This document shows positions 1 to 8,489 of a stretch of DNA of 52,496 bases, piece after piece (the stretch's first letter is position 1; each line of letters begins with the position of its first letter). The position numbers and the translations under genes were made by a program. Origin of the DNA: Deltaproteobacteria bacterium (GTDB taxonomy: Bacteria > Desulfobacterota > Binatia > UBA12015). Under the pieces are notes generated by a model. The model saw only the letters and a list, made by a program, of their open reading frames with translations. It searched no databases and was not told the DNA's origin. The stretch spans positions 1 through 52,496 of the forward strand of contig VGTG01000017.1 of NCBI GenBank assembly GCA_016874795.1, read 5' to 3'.

Positions 1-93
1 CGGGTCCGCGTCGGCGACGGACGCAGCGAGTCCGAGGGCAGCGACGGCCAAGACGGCGGAAGGGACGAGGATGCGGCGTGATCGGATTCCCAT
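1..93 (-). CDS. Exported protein, N-terminus only (runs off left edge)
   Basis: Only the first 31 codons are inside the window. An ATG at 93 (minus strand) is preceded by a good Shine-Dalgarno, GGGAGG, about 7 bases upstream. The visible peptide starts MGIRSRRILVPSAV and has the charged start, hydrophobic core and AxA-like region (ASVADAD) of a Sec signal peptide. The mature protein is outside the window, so nothing can be said about function. It lies downstream of, and on the same strand as, the cysteine-rich secreted protein gene at 190-693, with a hairpin between the two. Confidence 0.6.
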   Translation of the reverse strand, partial: MGIRSRRILVPSAVLAVAALGLAASVADADP

Positions 94-122
94 CACCCAC
101 TCCCTCCCGAGTGCAGGATCGA

Positions 123-159
123 GGCGAGGGCCGCCGCGCTCGGGTGACCGGCCCTCGCC
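123..159. terminator. Terminator-like hairpin
   Basis: A perfect 10-bp inverted repeat, GGCGAGGGCC (123-132) and GGCCCTCGCC (150-159), flanks a 17-nt loop. It sits 30 bp past the stop of the 190-693 minus-strand gene. On the plus strand it is followed by TTT. On the minus strand there is no T-run after it, so termination in the needed direction is inferred from the stem strength and position only. Confidence 0.45.
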
Positions 160-189
160 TTTGCGCCACGGCTGCGTGGCGCGGGTGTT

Positions 190-693
190 CTAGTCGCAGC
201 AGCTTCCGGTGCCGGCGATGCCGCCGCGCTCCTCGCACTTCTCGACGGAGGCCTTGGTCGAGCAACGAAGGACCGGGCAGTCGGCGGCGGTATCGCACGC
301 GACTTCCGGATCGTCCGCGCATGTGCCCTCGGCGACCCCGTCCGCGACGAGATCGGAGCACTCGTCCGGGATGCGGCACGTCACGAAGCCCGGCTTGCCG
401 CAGCTCGAGCGGGCGCCGCAGCTCGCGACGCGACGGAGACACGGCTTCGGAAGCTCGAGATCCTTCGCGACCTGGTTCCTCTCGCGGACGACGCACGAGA
501 CGTACTGACCGTGGTTATTCCAGGGCGTCACTGCACCGCTCGGAGAGACCCGACCGTCGCACGGGCAGGCTTCCGCGATCGCCGCCGCCGCGGCTTCGAT
601 GTCGGCGGGATCGCACGCGGGCGCGGCAAAGGCTGGCACCGCGAGAGCGAGCACGAGGCCCGCCGTGGCGAGACCGATACGCGAGAACTGCAT
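190..693 (-). CDS. Secreted cysteine-rich protein, 167 aa, function unknown
   Basis: A clear Sec signal peptide (MQFSRIGLATAGLVLALAVP, cleavage near AFA-APA) is followed by a small cysteine-rich domain with about 16 cysteines, including CPCDG near residue 43 and CCD at the very C-terminus. So many cysteines in an exported protein suggest disulfide bonding in the periplasm or outside the cell. A WNNHGQYVSC segment sits near residue 58. I do not recognise a characterised family; I recall similar short secreted proteins in Binatia-like genomes but cannot check. The ATG at 693 is preceded by GAAAGGAAAC, a reasonable ribosome site. The gene ends with TAG, which shows that amber is an ordinary stop here and matters for reading the broken lnt gene nearby. 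Confidence 0.7.
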   Translation of the reverse strand: MQFSRIGLATAGLVLALAVPAFAAPACDPADIEAAAAAIAEACPCDGRVSPSGAVTPWNNHGQYVSCVVRERNQVAKDLELPKPCLRRVASCGARSSCGKPGFVTCRIPDECSDLVADGVAEGTCADDPEVACDTAADCPVLRCSTKASVEKCEERGGIAGTGSCCD

Positions 694-906
694 GGTTCGT
701 TTCCTTTCTCCTTGGGAATCGGCGCTGCTCGAGGTCGCGCCCCGGCAGGCGGATCTTGTGCACGCTGCGCCCGCCGCCGCGCCTCCCCTGACCTGGGGGG
801 AACCCCGAGAAGAGCCGCGCCTGTCCCTGAGGTCTGATCCTCCTTGCGCGGGTACTTACGGAGGACGCCCGCGCTGGCCGTGCGGCGTAGTAGTGTCTTC
901 ACCGCA

Positions 907-1602
907 ATGGCCTCCTTTCGAGTCGTCCTCATCGACGATCACAATCTGGTGCGCGCGGGAATGCGCGCGCTCGTCGAGAAGCTGTCCGGCATCGAGGTCG
1001 TGGGCGAAGCGGGTGACGGGCGCGAAGCGCTGGCGATCGTCGAGACGAGCAAACCCGATCTCGTGCTGATGGATCTCTCGATGCCGGGGTTCAATGGAGT
1101 CGAGGCGACCGCAAGGATCGGCAAGGCTTCACCGGGAACGCGCGTGATCATCGTCTCCGTGCACGGCGATCCTCAGTCCGTTCTCGCCGCGATCGACGCG
1201 GGTGCGAAGGGCTACATGTCGAAGGACGCGAGCGTCGCCGAGCTCGACCTCGCGGTGAAGGCGGTGATGCGCGGCGGGACGTACCTCTCTCCGAGCATCT
1301 CGCAGCACGTCGTCGACGACTACCGGCGTCGCACCGTCGACGGCGTCACCGCTCCGGGAACGCCCTCGTTCGGCTCGGCCGATCGCGCGCGGCTTGCGCG
1401 CTTGACGCCACGCCAGCGGGAGGTCCTCCAGCTCCTGGCGGAGGGCGCCTCGTCTCGAAAGATGGCGCGGGTGCTGAAGCTCAGCGTCAAGACGATCGAG
1501 ACCCACCGCGCACTGCTGATGGAGCGTCTCGACATCCACGACGTCGCGGGGCTCGTCCGGTTCGCGATCCGGGCGGGCGTCGTGCGCTCGGACGACGCAT
1601 GA
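907..1602 (+). CDS. NarL/FixJ-family response regulator, 231 aa
   Basis: Two-domain response regulator. The receiver domain (about 4-120) has the acidic pair D10/D11, phospho-acceptor D56 in LVLMDLSMPG, and the conserved Lys K106 in KGYMSKD. A LuxR-type helix-turn-helix follows (about 165-225) with LTPRQREVLQLLAEGASSRK and SVKTIETHRALLMERL. I chose the ATG at 907 because MASFRVVLIDDH is the normal receiver start; an in-frame extension to 844 adds 21 residues without homology. The stop overlaps the next start (ATGA at 1599-1602), so the downstream exported protein is translationally coupled. The HisKA_3 kinase at 4228-6495 is of the class that pairs with NarL-type regulators, so it is the likely partner although two genes intervene. 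Confidence 0.93.
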   Translation: MASFRVVLIDDHNLVRAGMRALVEKLSGIEVVGEAGDGREALAIVETSKPDLVLMDLSMPGFNGVEATARIGKASPGTRVIIVSVHGDPQSVLAAIDAGAKGYMSKDASVAELDLAVKAVMRGGTYLSPSISQHVVDDYRRRTVDGVTAPGTPSFGSADRARLARLTPRQREVLQLLAEGASSRKMARVLKLSVKTIETHRALLMERLDIHDVAGLVRFAIRAGVVRSDDA

Positions 1603-2687
1603 GGACGGCCGAATCGGTACTCGCCTGGAGGGCTCCGGAGGGGTGCGCTCGGGGCGTGCTCCTCCGACTCCTCCGCACCTCGTTCCTCGTCACCTCGATG
1701 GTCCTGCCGATCGCGGGCGCCGCGCACGCGGCGAAGTGGAAAGCGTGCCCCTCGGGGCCGCTCCCCGTGTACCGATCGGCCCTGGGCGCGACCGCGGCGC
1801 CGTTCATCCATCCGTCGCACGAGCTCCGGATCCTCCTGAACTCCGCGCAGGTCGCTTCGGGTGGCGGCTTCAGCGTCGAGCCGAAGGGCAACCTCGTCGA
1901 GATCACGTTTGCGTCGCTCTTCGGCGAGCCGATCTCGCTCGCGTCGCGTCGCGTCGCCGCGGCGAGCCCGGGGACGTTGACGTTTCCCTTCCCCGACACG
2001 ACGGCGGAGGTCGGCCGCCCGCTCGCCGGTCCCGTCGAGATCCGTGTCACGAAGGGAGAGAAGGTCGTCGCCCGGATCGATCCGCAGGATCTCGTGGCGC
2101 TGCCGCCGGCGATCGACGTGACCTCGATGCTGCTCGGGGAGACGCCGCGTCAAGTCGTCTACGGCGCATTGTCCGCCGACGGCGATCTCTGGGTGCCCGC
2201 GCTCTTCAACGGTGACCCGATGCCGATGCCCGGCTGTCCCGGCGACTTCATGATGCCGATGCCGATCGAAATCGGTGCGGCGACGATTCCCGGCCTCGTG
2301 GTCCAGGGCGCGGAGCCTCTCGCGCGGATCCGGCGCATGAGCCTCTATCTCGGCGACATGGACATCGGCGGGACGAGCTTCTACGGGATGCTCTTCTCGA
2401 ACCGCATCTCGCTCGTGCACGCGGGCGGGACGCGCGGCGTCACGCTCTGCCAGATGAACGATTCGATCGATCTGGTGCTGCGCGTGAAGGGCAGTCGCGC
2501 GTGGTCGCGCTCCAAGCGGTCGCCGATGCGCGAGGTCGTCCTCGATGCGGCCCCGATCCCGCTCCTCTTGAAGGGCGCGAAGTCGATGCCAGAAACGGCG
2601 AAGGCCCTCTGGATCGGCGAGGACAGCTTCGGCAATAGCTGCGAGCCGACGCCGCCGACCCTCGACGTCACTCCCGGGAAGCCCTGA
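1599..2687 (+). CDS. Exported protein, 362 aa, function unknown
   Basis: The start ATG overlaps the stop of the response regulator (ATGA). After a charged N-terminal stretch, a hydrophobic segment (about 25-42, FLVTSMVLPIAGAAHA) ends in an AHA-A type signal peptidase site. The mature part is about 320 aa with a beta-rich look and a few cysteines (C50, a CPGD near 212, CQM near 288, a C near the end). A methionine/proline patch, GDPMPMPGCPGDFMMPMP, lies near residue 210; a metal-binding role is possible but is speculation. I do not recognise a family. Coupling to the regulator suggests an accessory or output role in that signalling system. The 3' end overlaps the convergent lnt gene by 20 bp. 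Confidence 0.7.
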   Translation: MRTAESVLAWRAPEGCARGVLLRLLRTSFLVTSMVLPIAGAAHAAKWKACPSGPLPVYRSALGATAAPFIHPSHELRILLNSAQVASGGGFSVEPKGNLVEITFASLFGEPISLASRRVAAASPGTLTFPFPDTTAEVGRPLAGPVEIRVTKGEKVVARIDPQDLVALPPAIDVTSMLLGETPRQVVYGALSADGDLWVPALFNGDPMPMPGCPGDFMMPMPIEIGAATIPGLVVQGAEPLARIRRMSLYLGDMDIGGTSFYGMLFSNRISLVHAGGTRGVTLCQMNDSIDLVLRVKGSRAWSRSKRSPMREVVLDAAPIPLLLKGAKSMPETAKALWIGEDSFGNSCEPTPPTLDVTPGKP

Positions 2688-4209
2688 CCGGAGCTTCTTG
2701 CCTCCAGGCAAGCACGCCGCGCGCCGTCGCCAGGACCGCGACGACCCAGCACAGCGCGAGAAGCGGCGAAGCCCAGCGTACGGCGGGAGCCGGCTCGGGC
2801 GGTCCGACCTCGAGCTGGGTGACGCCGTCCTTCGGGCGCGCGACGTCGCGTCCGTAGCGATCGATCGCGAGGCTCTCGCCGCGGTTCGCCGCGCGGAGCA
2901 CCGGCAGCCCGGTCTCGACCGCGCGAAGTCGCGCCTCGGCGACTTCGATGTCGATGGCGCTCGAAGGAAGCTCCGCGTCGTTCGTCTGGATCAGGATCGC
3001 ATCCGCGCCGCCGGCGGCGAGCTCGCGTGCGAGCTCGGGGCGGTCGGCCTCGAAGCAGATCAGGATCCCGATCCGACATCCGCCGGCGCGCATCCACGCG
3101 GGCTCGCTCCCCGCGACGACGTCCTCGGCCGCGAGCCAACCCGGGCGCGAGACGAGCGACGTCGGCCACGACTCCGCGAACGGTACGAGGGCCCGCTTGT
3201 CGTACGCGACGACGGCTTCCGCTTCGTCGCCGGCGATGCGAAAGACCGAGTTCCGCTCGCGCGGCTCCCAGTCCGCATCGAACTCGAAGCGCGGGCCTCC
3301 CGCGAGGAGGACCGCGCCGGACTCGTTCGAGAGCGCTCGCAGAGCACGCAGGAGCTCCGGATCCTGCAGCGGATCGCGCGGCAACGCCGACTCCGGCTAG
3401 ACGATCGCGTCGGGGCTCGAAGAAGCCGCTCGCCGGCTCGCCTCGACGTAGCGCGCGAGCACCTCGCCCTCTGGAACCTCGGGGCTCGGGATCGACGCGT
3501 CGACGGCGGCGATCGAGCACGATGGATCGTGGGCGGGCTCGCTCGAGCGGAGTCGGATCGCACCGTAGAGCAGCGTCGCGAGCGCGACGACGAGAGCGAA
3601 GGCGGAGGCGAGGGGGAGCGCGAGCGCCGAGCGCGGCGTTCTTTCCCCGCTCTCCGATCGGAGGCGGTGAACCCAAGCGTGTCCGAGCGCGCTCCCGAAG
3701 AGAGCGAGCACGAGCGAGACGCCCGGCGCTCCGCCGAGGCTCGCCGCCTGCAGGACGATCGGGACGTCCGCCTGCGTGGCCGCGAGTCCGATCCAGGGAT
3801 AGAAGGGAAACGAGATGCGCGTGAGACTCTCCCAGGCCACCCAGGCGGCCGCGCTCGCCGCAATCGACCCTGCGCCCGGAGGTCGCGTCGCGGCGCGCAG
3901 CGCGAGCCCGAGGAGCGCTCCCATGGGCAGAGCGGTCGCGCCGCAGAGGACCAGCGCGGCCGGCCACGCGGCGGCCGGCGAAAGCGAAAAGTATCCTGCC
4001 GCGACCTCTGCGAGCCAGGCGGCGTGCACGAGCAGCGCGAGCTCGAGCGCGAACGCCGCACCGAGCACGGCGGCCTCTGTCCACGAGCGTGTCCGACTCG
4101 CGGTGGCAACGAGCGGTGCGCAGACGAGCCACGCGAGCGGCGCTTCGAGGCGGTGCGCCGCGAGAAGCAGCAGTGCGGAAGCGGCCGCGGCCGCGAGCGC
4201 TCGCTTCAA
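2668..4209 (-). pseudogene. lnt: Apolipoprotein N-acyltransferase, interrupted by an amber codon at 271
   Basis: Read through the stop, this is a complete 513-residue Lnt, the inner-membrane enzyme that adds the third acyl chain to lipoproteins. The N-terminal part (codons 1-270) holds the usual bundle of membrane helices; the C-terminal part is the nitrilase-fold periplasmic domain plus a last membrane helix near 480-500. All three catalytic residues are present: Glu at codon 273 (PESALP), Lys at 338 (YDKRALVPFAE), Cys at 385 (ILICFEADRPE), close to E. coli E267/K335/C387. The single defect is TAG at 3397-3399, codon 271, where the family reads WPE(S/T)A. One base change from TGG explains it. 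Without readthrough the first fragment has no catalytic domain, and a restart at TTG 3384 loses the Glu. The start is a TTG at 4209, 18 bp from the divergent kinase start. Confidence 0.88.
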
Positions 4210-4227
4210 CGCCTCGCCCGAGCCCCG

Positions 4228-6495
4228 GTGAGCACGCGTCGCTCCTCGACGCCGGCGCTGCTCGTCACGGCGGCGGTGGTTCTCGCGACCGCGGTCTGCC
4301 TCGTCAACGGAGCGCGACGCATCGGCGAGCCGTTCCCGGGGTTCCTCGTCGCGGAGAACCGGACCGTCTTCTCGATCGGACGAGCGGGCTGGTCCATCGA
4401 GCGCGTCCCGCGCGCGTTCTTCTCGCAGGTCATCGCCGTCGAGCGGCGTCCAATCACGCGTGCGGAGGAAATCCAAGCGGCGATCGCCGACCTGCCCGAG
4501 GGAGCCGAGGTGAATTACCGCTTCCGCATGGGGCCTGACATCTTCGCCGCTCCGGTCACCGTGCAACGCTTCGGCGTCGGCGACTTCTTCGCGGTCTACG
4601 GCACCTACGCCGCCGTCGGTCTCGTCTTCGCGCTGGCCGGCCTGTGGGCCTGGCTGCGCCTGGCCGGAGCGGCGCGCGCTTCGATCCTTCCCTTCTTCGT
4701 CCTCTGCCAGGCGGTCGGGTTCGCTCTCGGCACGGCGGGCGACGTCTACGGGCCGTACTGGCTCGTGCCGCTCTACTTCGCGGCGCAATGCGTGACGTTC
4801 GCGAGCCTCGTGCACCTGGCGGTGAGCTACCCGCAGCCGCTCGGCGTCGGCTCGCGCTGGCGTCCCGTCGGCCTCGGGCTCCTGTACGCTGCGGCGCTCG
4901 CGCTCGCCGTGGGACTCGTGGCGACGGGCGAGGACGTCTTCCTCTACGTGCCGCTGCTCTACGTCATGTATCTTTTGCTTGCCAACGCGATCTTCCTCTA
5001 CCTCGGCGCGCTCGCGATGGGGTTCCCGGCGGCCGAGAGCGAGGCACGTGGGGGCCTGCGCTGGGCGCTCGCCGGAGCGCTCGCGGTCGTCGTCCTCCCG
5101 GCGATGATCTTCCTCGTCTATCCGATCCTGCGGCAGAGCATCTCGCCCACCGTGCTCGTCGGCCCGCTGGCCCTCTTTCCGCTGCTGACGGCTTCGGCGC
5201 TCGCGCGAGACGCTCCGGAGAAGCCGCAGCCGCGGACCTCGGTTCGTCTTCGCCTGGCGATCCTCTTCCTCGGAGCGGTGGAGACTTCGTTCCTGATCGC
5301 GGTCGCGGTGTTCTGGCAGAACAACAGCTGGGCGCAGCTCCTCGACGACTTGACGCTGAACCAGCGTCAGCAGGCGACCGTGGAGCAGGTGCTCGCGGAG
5401 GGGGCCTCGGCCGCGAACGGCGCGGGACTCGCGCGTCTCGCGGGGCTCGTCCAGACCGAGCCCGAGAGCCGCCTCGCGTCCGCGGCGGGCGAGGCGCTCC
5501 GCAGCGGCGACAGGGACGCGGCGCAGCGGGAGCTCGCGGCCCTGGGCCGGATCTACGACGAGCACGCGCTCCGGCTCGAAGCGCGCAGGCGCTGGATCGG
5601 CGGGCTCGGCGTTCCGGTCCTCGCCGGACTTCTGCTCATCGCGGTGCTGCAAGCCGTCGCGTTCATGCTCGCGATTCGACGCTGGCTGATCGGCCCGCTC
5701 GACCGCGTCGCTGCTGCGACGAGCGTGATCGCGACGGGCGACCTCGCACACCGCCTCGAGCCGGAGCGCAGCGAGGAGTTCTCGCGGCTCGGCGGTGCGG
5801 TGAACGCGATGGCCGCTTCGCTGCAGGCGATCCAGCGTCGCGTCGAGCTCGCACGAGCCGCGCGCCAGCGTGCCGCCGGCGCGGCGCGCGACGCCGAGCG
5901 ACGTCGCCTCGCGCGCGAGCTGCACGACGGGATTCTGCAGGACCTGAGCGCCGTGCGGCTCGGTCTCGAGAGCCGCGAGCCCATCGCGGGCGAAAGCAGC
6001 GCGGCCGGCGTGGTTGGCGCAATCTCCGGCGTGATCGCGGCGATCCGCGCCGTCGTCGACGACCTTCGCCCACCGGCGCTCCGCGGGGGCTCGCTCGAGG
6101 AAGCGATCGCAGGACACGCACGCGTCCTCGCCTGGGCACAGGGGATCGAGCTGTCGCTCGACCTCCCTGGAGCGGAGACCGTGCCGGAGTGGGCGGCGCG
6201 CGACCTCTACCGGATCGCGCAGGAAGCGACGGCGAACGCGCTCCGCCACGCGAGCGCGAAACGGATCTGGATCCGCCTCGTCCGCGAGGGAGGGGACACG
6301 ATCCTCGAGGTCGAGGACGACGGCGTCGGCTTCGACGTCGAGACGAGCTCGCTCGGAAGCGGTGTCCAGGGGATGCGCGAGCGCGCCGCGATCCTCGGCG
6401 CGGAGCTCGACCTTGGCCGCCGTGAGAAGGGCGGCACGCGTGTCCGTCTCATCCTGCGCTTGCAGACGCCACCGCCCGCGACGGATCCGGCGTGA
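4228..6495 (+). CDS. Membrane sensor histidine kinase, HisKA_3 type, 755 aa
   Basis: Starts at GTG 4228. One N-terminal membrane helix (about 12-30) is followed by a roughly 95-residue extracytoplasmic domain with a PDZ-like look (SQVIAVERRPITRAEEIQAA), then a block of about seven membrane helices (130-335), another helix (about 340-360), a short periplasmic helical segment, a final helix and HAMP (about 455-540). The dimerisation motif RRRLARELHDGILQDLSA carries H566. The HATPase part shows an N-box (YRIAQEATANALRHA), a G1 box (VEDDGVGFD) and GSGVQGMRERAAIL. This matches NarX/DesK-class kinases that phosphorylate NarL-type regulators; the regulator at 907-1602 is the obvious candidate. It diverges from lnt with only 18 bp between starts, so each promoter must lie inside the other gene. 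Confidence 0.85.
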   Translation: MSTRRSSTPALLVTAAVVLATAVCLVNGARRIGEPFPGFLVAENRTVFSIGRAGWSIERVPRAFFSQVIAVERRPITRAEEIQAAIADLPEGAEVNYRFRMGPDIFAAPVTVQRFGVGDFFAVYGTYAAVGLVFALAGLWAWLRLAGAARASILPFFVLCQAVGFALGTAGDVYGPYWLVPLYFAAQCVTFASLVHLAVSYPQPLGVGSRWRPVGLGLLYAAALALAVGLVATGEDVFLYVPLLYVMYLLLANAIFLYLGALAMGFPAAESEARGGLRWALAGALAVVVLPAMIFLVYPILRQSISPTVLVGPLALFPLLTASALARDAPEKPQPRTSVRLRLAILFLGAVETSFLIAVAVFWQNNSWAQLLDDLTLNQRQQATVEQVLAEGASAANGAGLARLAGLVQTEPESRLASAAGEALRSGDRDAAQRELAALGRIYDEHALRLEARRRWIGGLGVPVLAGLLLIAVLQAVAFMLAIRRWLIGPLDRVAAATSVIATGDLAHRLEPERSEEFSRLGGAVNAMAASLQAIQRRVELARAARQRAAGAARDAERRRLARELHDGILQDLSAVRLGLESREPIAGESSAAGVVGAISGVIAAIRAVVDDLRPPALRGGSLEEAIAGHARVLAWAQGIELSLDLPGAETVPEWAARDLYRIAQEATANALRHASAKRIWIRLVREGGDTILEVEDDGVGFDVETSSLGSGVQGMRERAAILGAELDLGRREKGGTRVRLILRLQTPPPATDPA

Positions 6496-7288
6496 GCGCT
6501 TCGCGCGCAGGCGTTCGGTCGAAGCGGAGCCGCAGGAGATCGAGGAGCGAGGCGCTGCGCGCCGGATCGACGTCGTCGAGACCGTAGACGACGCCGTACG
6601 CCTCGTCGGTCCGCCGGAACGTGCCGAACGCACGATCGAACACGGAGAAGAGGTTCCCGTAGTTCGAGTCGGTCTGCGGGAGCGCTCGCGAGTGGTGGAC
6701 CTTGTGCATGTTCGGCGTCACCCAGAGGAGCGAGATCGGCTCGAGGGGGCGCCACAGGCGGACGTTCGCGTGCTCGAGGATCGCCTGGAGGGCCGAGGCG
6801 AGCCGGTACGCGAGGACGCCCAGCGCGGGCAGGCCGAGCGCCCACACGGGCACGACGACCCAGACGAAGCGCCAGAGCGTCTCCAGCGGATGCTGACGGA
6901 AGGTCGTCGTCACGTCGAGGAACGCGTCCGCATGATGCACGCGATGGACGCGCCAGAGCGACGGCAGCGCGTGCATCGAGCGGTGCGCGAGATACGTCGC
7001 GAGGTCGAGCGTCGGAATCGTGATCGCGACGAGGAGGGCCAGCGGCAGCTTCAGGGAGCCGAGGAGCCCGCCCCCCTCGATCGAGAGCGAGAGCGCGAGG
7101 ACGGCCGCGAAGCTCGCGAGCCCCCAATTGGAGAGGAGCGTGATCGCCGTCAAGCCGAGATTGGCGCGGAGACGCCTCGGCTCCGTCCGATCGCGTCCCA
7201 AGAGCGGCACGGCGAGCTCGACGAGCGCGAGCACGCCCATCGCGAAGACGAGCGCCAGGGCGCTCGTGAAGAATTCTCTCTGGGTCAC
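6449..7288 (-). CDS. Sterol desaturase / fatty acid hydroxylase superfamily protein, 279 aa
   Basis: Integral-membrane di-iron enzyme family (PF04116). The histidine clusters are HRSMH, HRVHHAD and HKVHHS, the expected HxxxH and HxxHH pattern, plus downstream histidines. Hydrophobic stretches near 8-30, 45-70, 80-100 and 150-180 would be the membrane part. GTG at 7288 is chosen because a strong AAGGAGG lies 8 bases upstream; the reading frame stays open another 49 codons without family resemblance. It begins 46 bp after the ECF41-like sigma factor on the same strand, so the two probably form an operon. The substrate (sterol, hopanoid, fatty acid or other lipid) cannot be told. The 3' end overlaps the kinase gene by 47 bp. 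Confidence 0.87.
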   Translation of the reverse strand: MTQREFFTSALALVFAMGVLALVELAVPLLGRDRTEPRRLRANLGLTAITLLSNWGLASFAAVLALSLSIEGGGLLGSLKLPLALLVAITIPTLDLATYLAHRSMHALPSLWRVHRVHHADAFLDVTTTFRQHPLETLWRFVWVVVPVWALGLPALGVLAYRLASALQAILEHANVRLWRPLEPISLLWVTPNMHKVHHSRALPQTDSNYGNLFSVFDRAFGTFRRTDEAYGVVYGLDDVDPARSASLLDLLRLRFDRTPAREALTPDPSRAVASASAG

Positions 7289-7334
7289 GGGTTCGTCCTC
7301 CTTGCAAGGGCGAACGCCGTGGCCGGGCGATTCG

Positions 7335-8321
7335 TTACGCGTCGGAAGAAGAGCCCGCGAACCGCACGGCGCCGAGCTTCTCCGGGGCGAGGACCGAGTG
7401 GAGCTCGCGGATCCTCCCGTTTGGGTCGATCTCACAGCGGAGCACCGTGCGTGGCGCCTGCCGTCGCTGCGGACGAGCGAGCTCGATCACCGCCGCGGGC
7501 AGCCCGTTCACCACGCGCACCTCGATGCGCGGCTCGGCGACCTGCCGCAGGAGCGCGGCTCGGAGGTAGAAGACCGACACGCGATCGCGACCCGCGAGCG
7601 GCTCACGGAGCGCCGTGTACGCGCCTCCGGCGTCGGTCACCGTCCGCACCGAATCGGCGAGGAGAGCTTCCAGGCCGCGCGCATCCTGCTGCGCGAGACA
7701 CCGCAGGAACTCCTCGAGTGCGATCCGCGTCCGCTCGCGGTGCGCTTCGGTCGGGATCGTGCGCTCGGCGTCGTAGCTCGCGAGAGCGAGGCGCGCGCGA
7801 TGATGCAGGATCCGCACGTTCGCCTCGGTCGTTCCGACCACGTCCGCGGTCTCGCGCGCCGAGTAGTCGAGGACGTCGCGCAGCACGAGAACCGCGCGCT
7901 GCCGCGGCCCGAGCGCCTCGAGCGCCAGCAGGAACGCGAACGAGGCGCTCTCGAGGACGCCGTACCGCGCCTCGGGCGAGCTCGAAGCGGCGGAGGCGAG
8001 CTCGCTTTCGGACGGATCGCCTTCGATCGGCGACGGCAGCCACGGGCCGTCGTAACCGCGCCGCTTTCGCCGGCGGAGAGCGTCGAGGGCGAGGTTCGTC
8101 GCCACGCGCACGAGCCACGGGCGAAGGCCCTCGTCCTCGGGCGCGGGTCCCCGCTCGAGGGCCCGGACGAACGCTTCCTGTACGATGTCCTCCGCGTCGG
8201 CGGCGCTCCCCGTCAGGCGGTAGGCGAGGCCCCAGAGTCCCCGCTGCTCCCGCTCGAAGAGCGCAGCGAGAGCCGCGGGCGCGGGTTCCGTCTCCGATCG
8301 AGGCTTCGTCCGGCCTCCCAT
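7335..8321 (-). CDS. ECF sigma factor, SigJ/ECF41-like with C-terminal SnoaL-like domain, 328 aa
   Basis: Sigma region 2 (about 17-85) includes YRLTGSAADAEDIVQEAFVRA; region 4 (about 125-185) includes LGPRQRAVLVLRDVLDYSARETA. The linker carries WLPSP at residues 94-98, matching the WLPEP hallmark of ECF41, and the C-terminal 130 residues look like a SnoaL-like domain with DAGG and DPNGR motifs corresponding to the family's DGGG and NPDGK signatures. In ECF41 factors this extension regulates activity in place of a separate anti-sigma factor. The start ATG at 8321 has GGAAGGAAG just upstream. The usual ECF41 neighbours are carboxymuconolactone decarboxylase, oxidoreductase or epimerase genes; here the neighbour is a sterol-desaturase-like enzyme. 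Confidence 0.88.
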   Translation of the reverse strand: MGGRTKPRSETEPAPAALAALFEREQRGLWGLAYRLTGSAADAEDIVQEAFVRALERGPAPEDEGLRPWLVRVATNLALDALRRRKRRGYDGPWLPSPIEGDPSESELASAASSSPEARYGVLESASFAFLLALEALGPRQRAVLVLRDVLDYSARETADVVGTTEANVRILHHRARLALASYDAERTIPTEAHRERTRIALEEFLRCLAQQDARGLEALLADSVRTVTDAGGAYTALREPLAGRDRVSVFYLRAALLRQVAEPRIEVRVVNGLPAAVIELARPQRRQAPRTVLRCEIDPNGRIRELHSVLAPEKLGAVRFAGSSSDA

Positions 8322-8489
8322 CTTCCTTCCAACGTCCGGGACCCGGCCGGCGTTACGGGATCCGACCGGGATCTCGCCCCGGCGTACGGCGGGCATTTCG
8401 CTTCCGTCAGGGCGGTGGCCTCGCTTCAATGGGAGGCTCGCCGCCGCGGGCTCGTCGGGCAGGGGGGCGGATATGGGGAGGCCGGGGCC

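Noticed and set aside
2698-4227. Very long plus-strand open frame upstream of the kinase, giving a 1265-aa protein
   Set aside because: The first 510 residues are Arg/Glu-rich antisense of lnt with no family resemblance. Kinase homology and the membrane N-terminus begin at GTG 4228.
3397-6633. 1078-aa minus-strand frame covering the kinase region
   Set aside because: Only its last 271 codons (lnt N-terminal part) look like protein; the rest is antisense of the kinase, open because of high GC.
8331-8357. ECF-like promoter (GTAACG, 16 bp, CGTTGG) before the ECF41-like gene
   Set aside because: The -10-like element would lie so close to the ATG that the transcript would start at or after the Shine-Dalgarno; the match is also weak.
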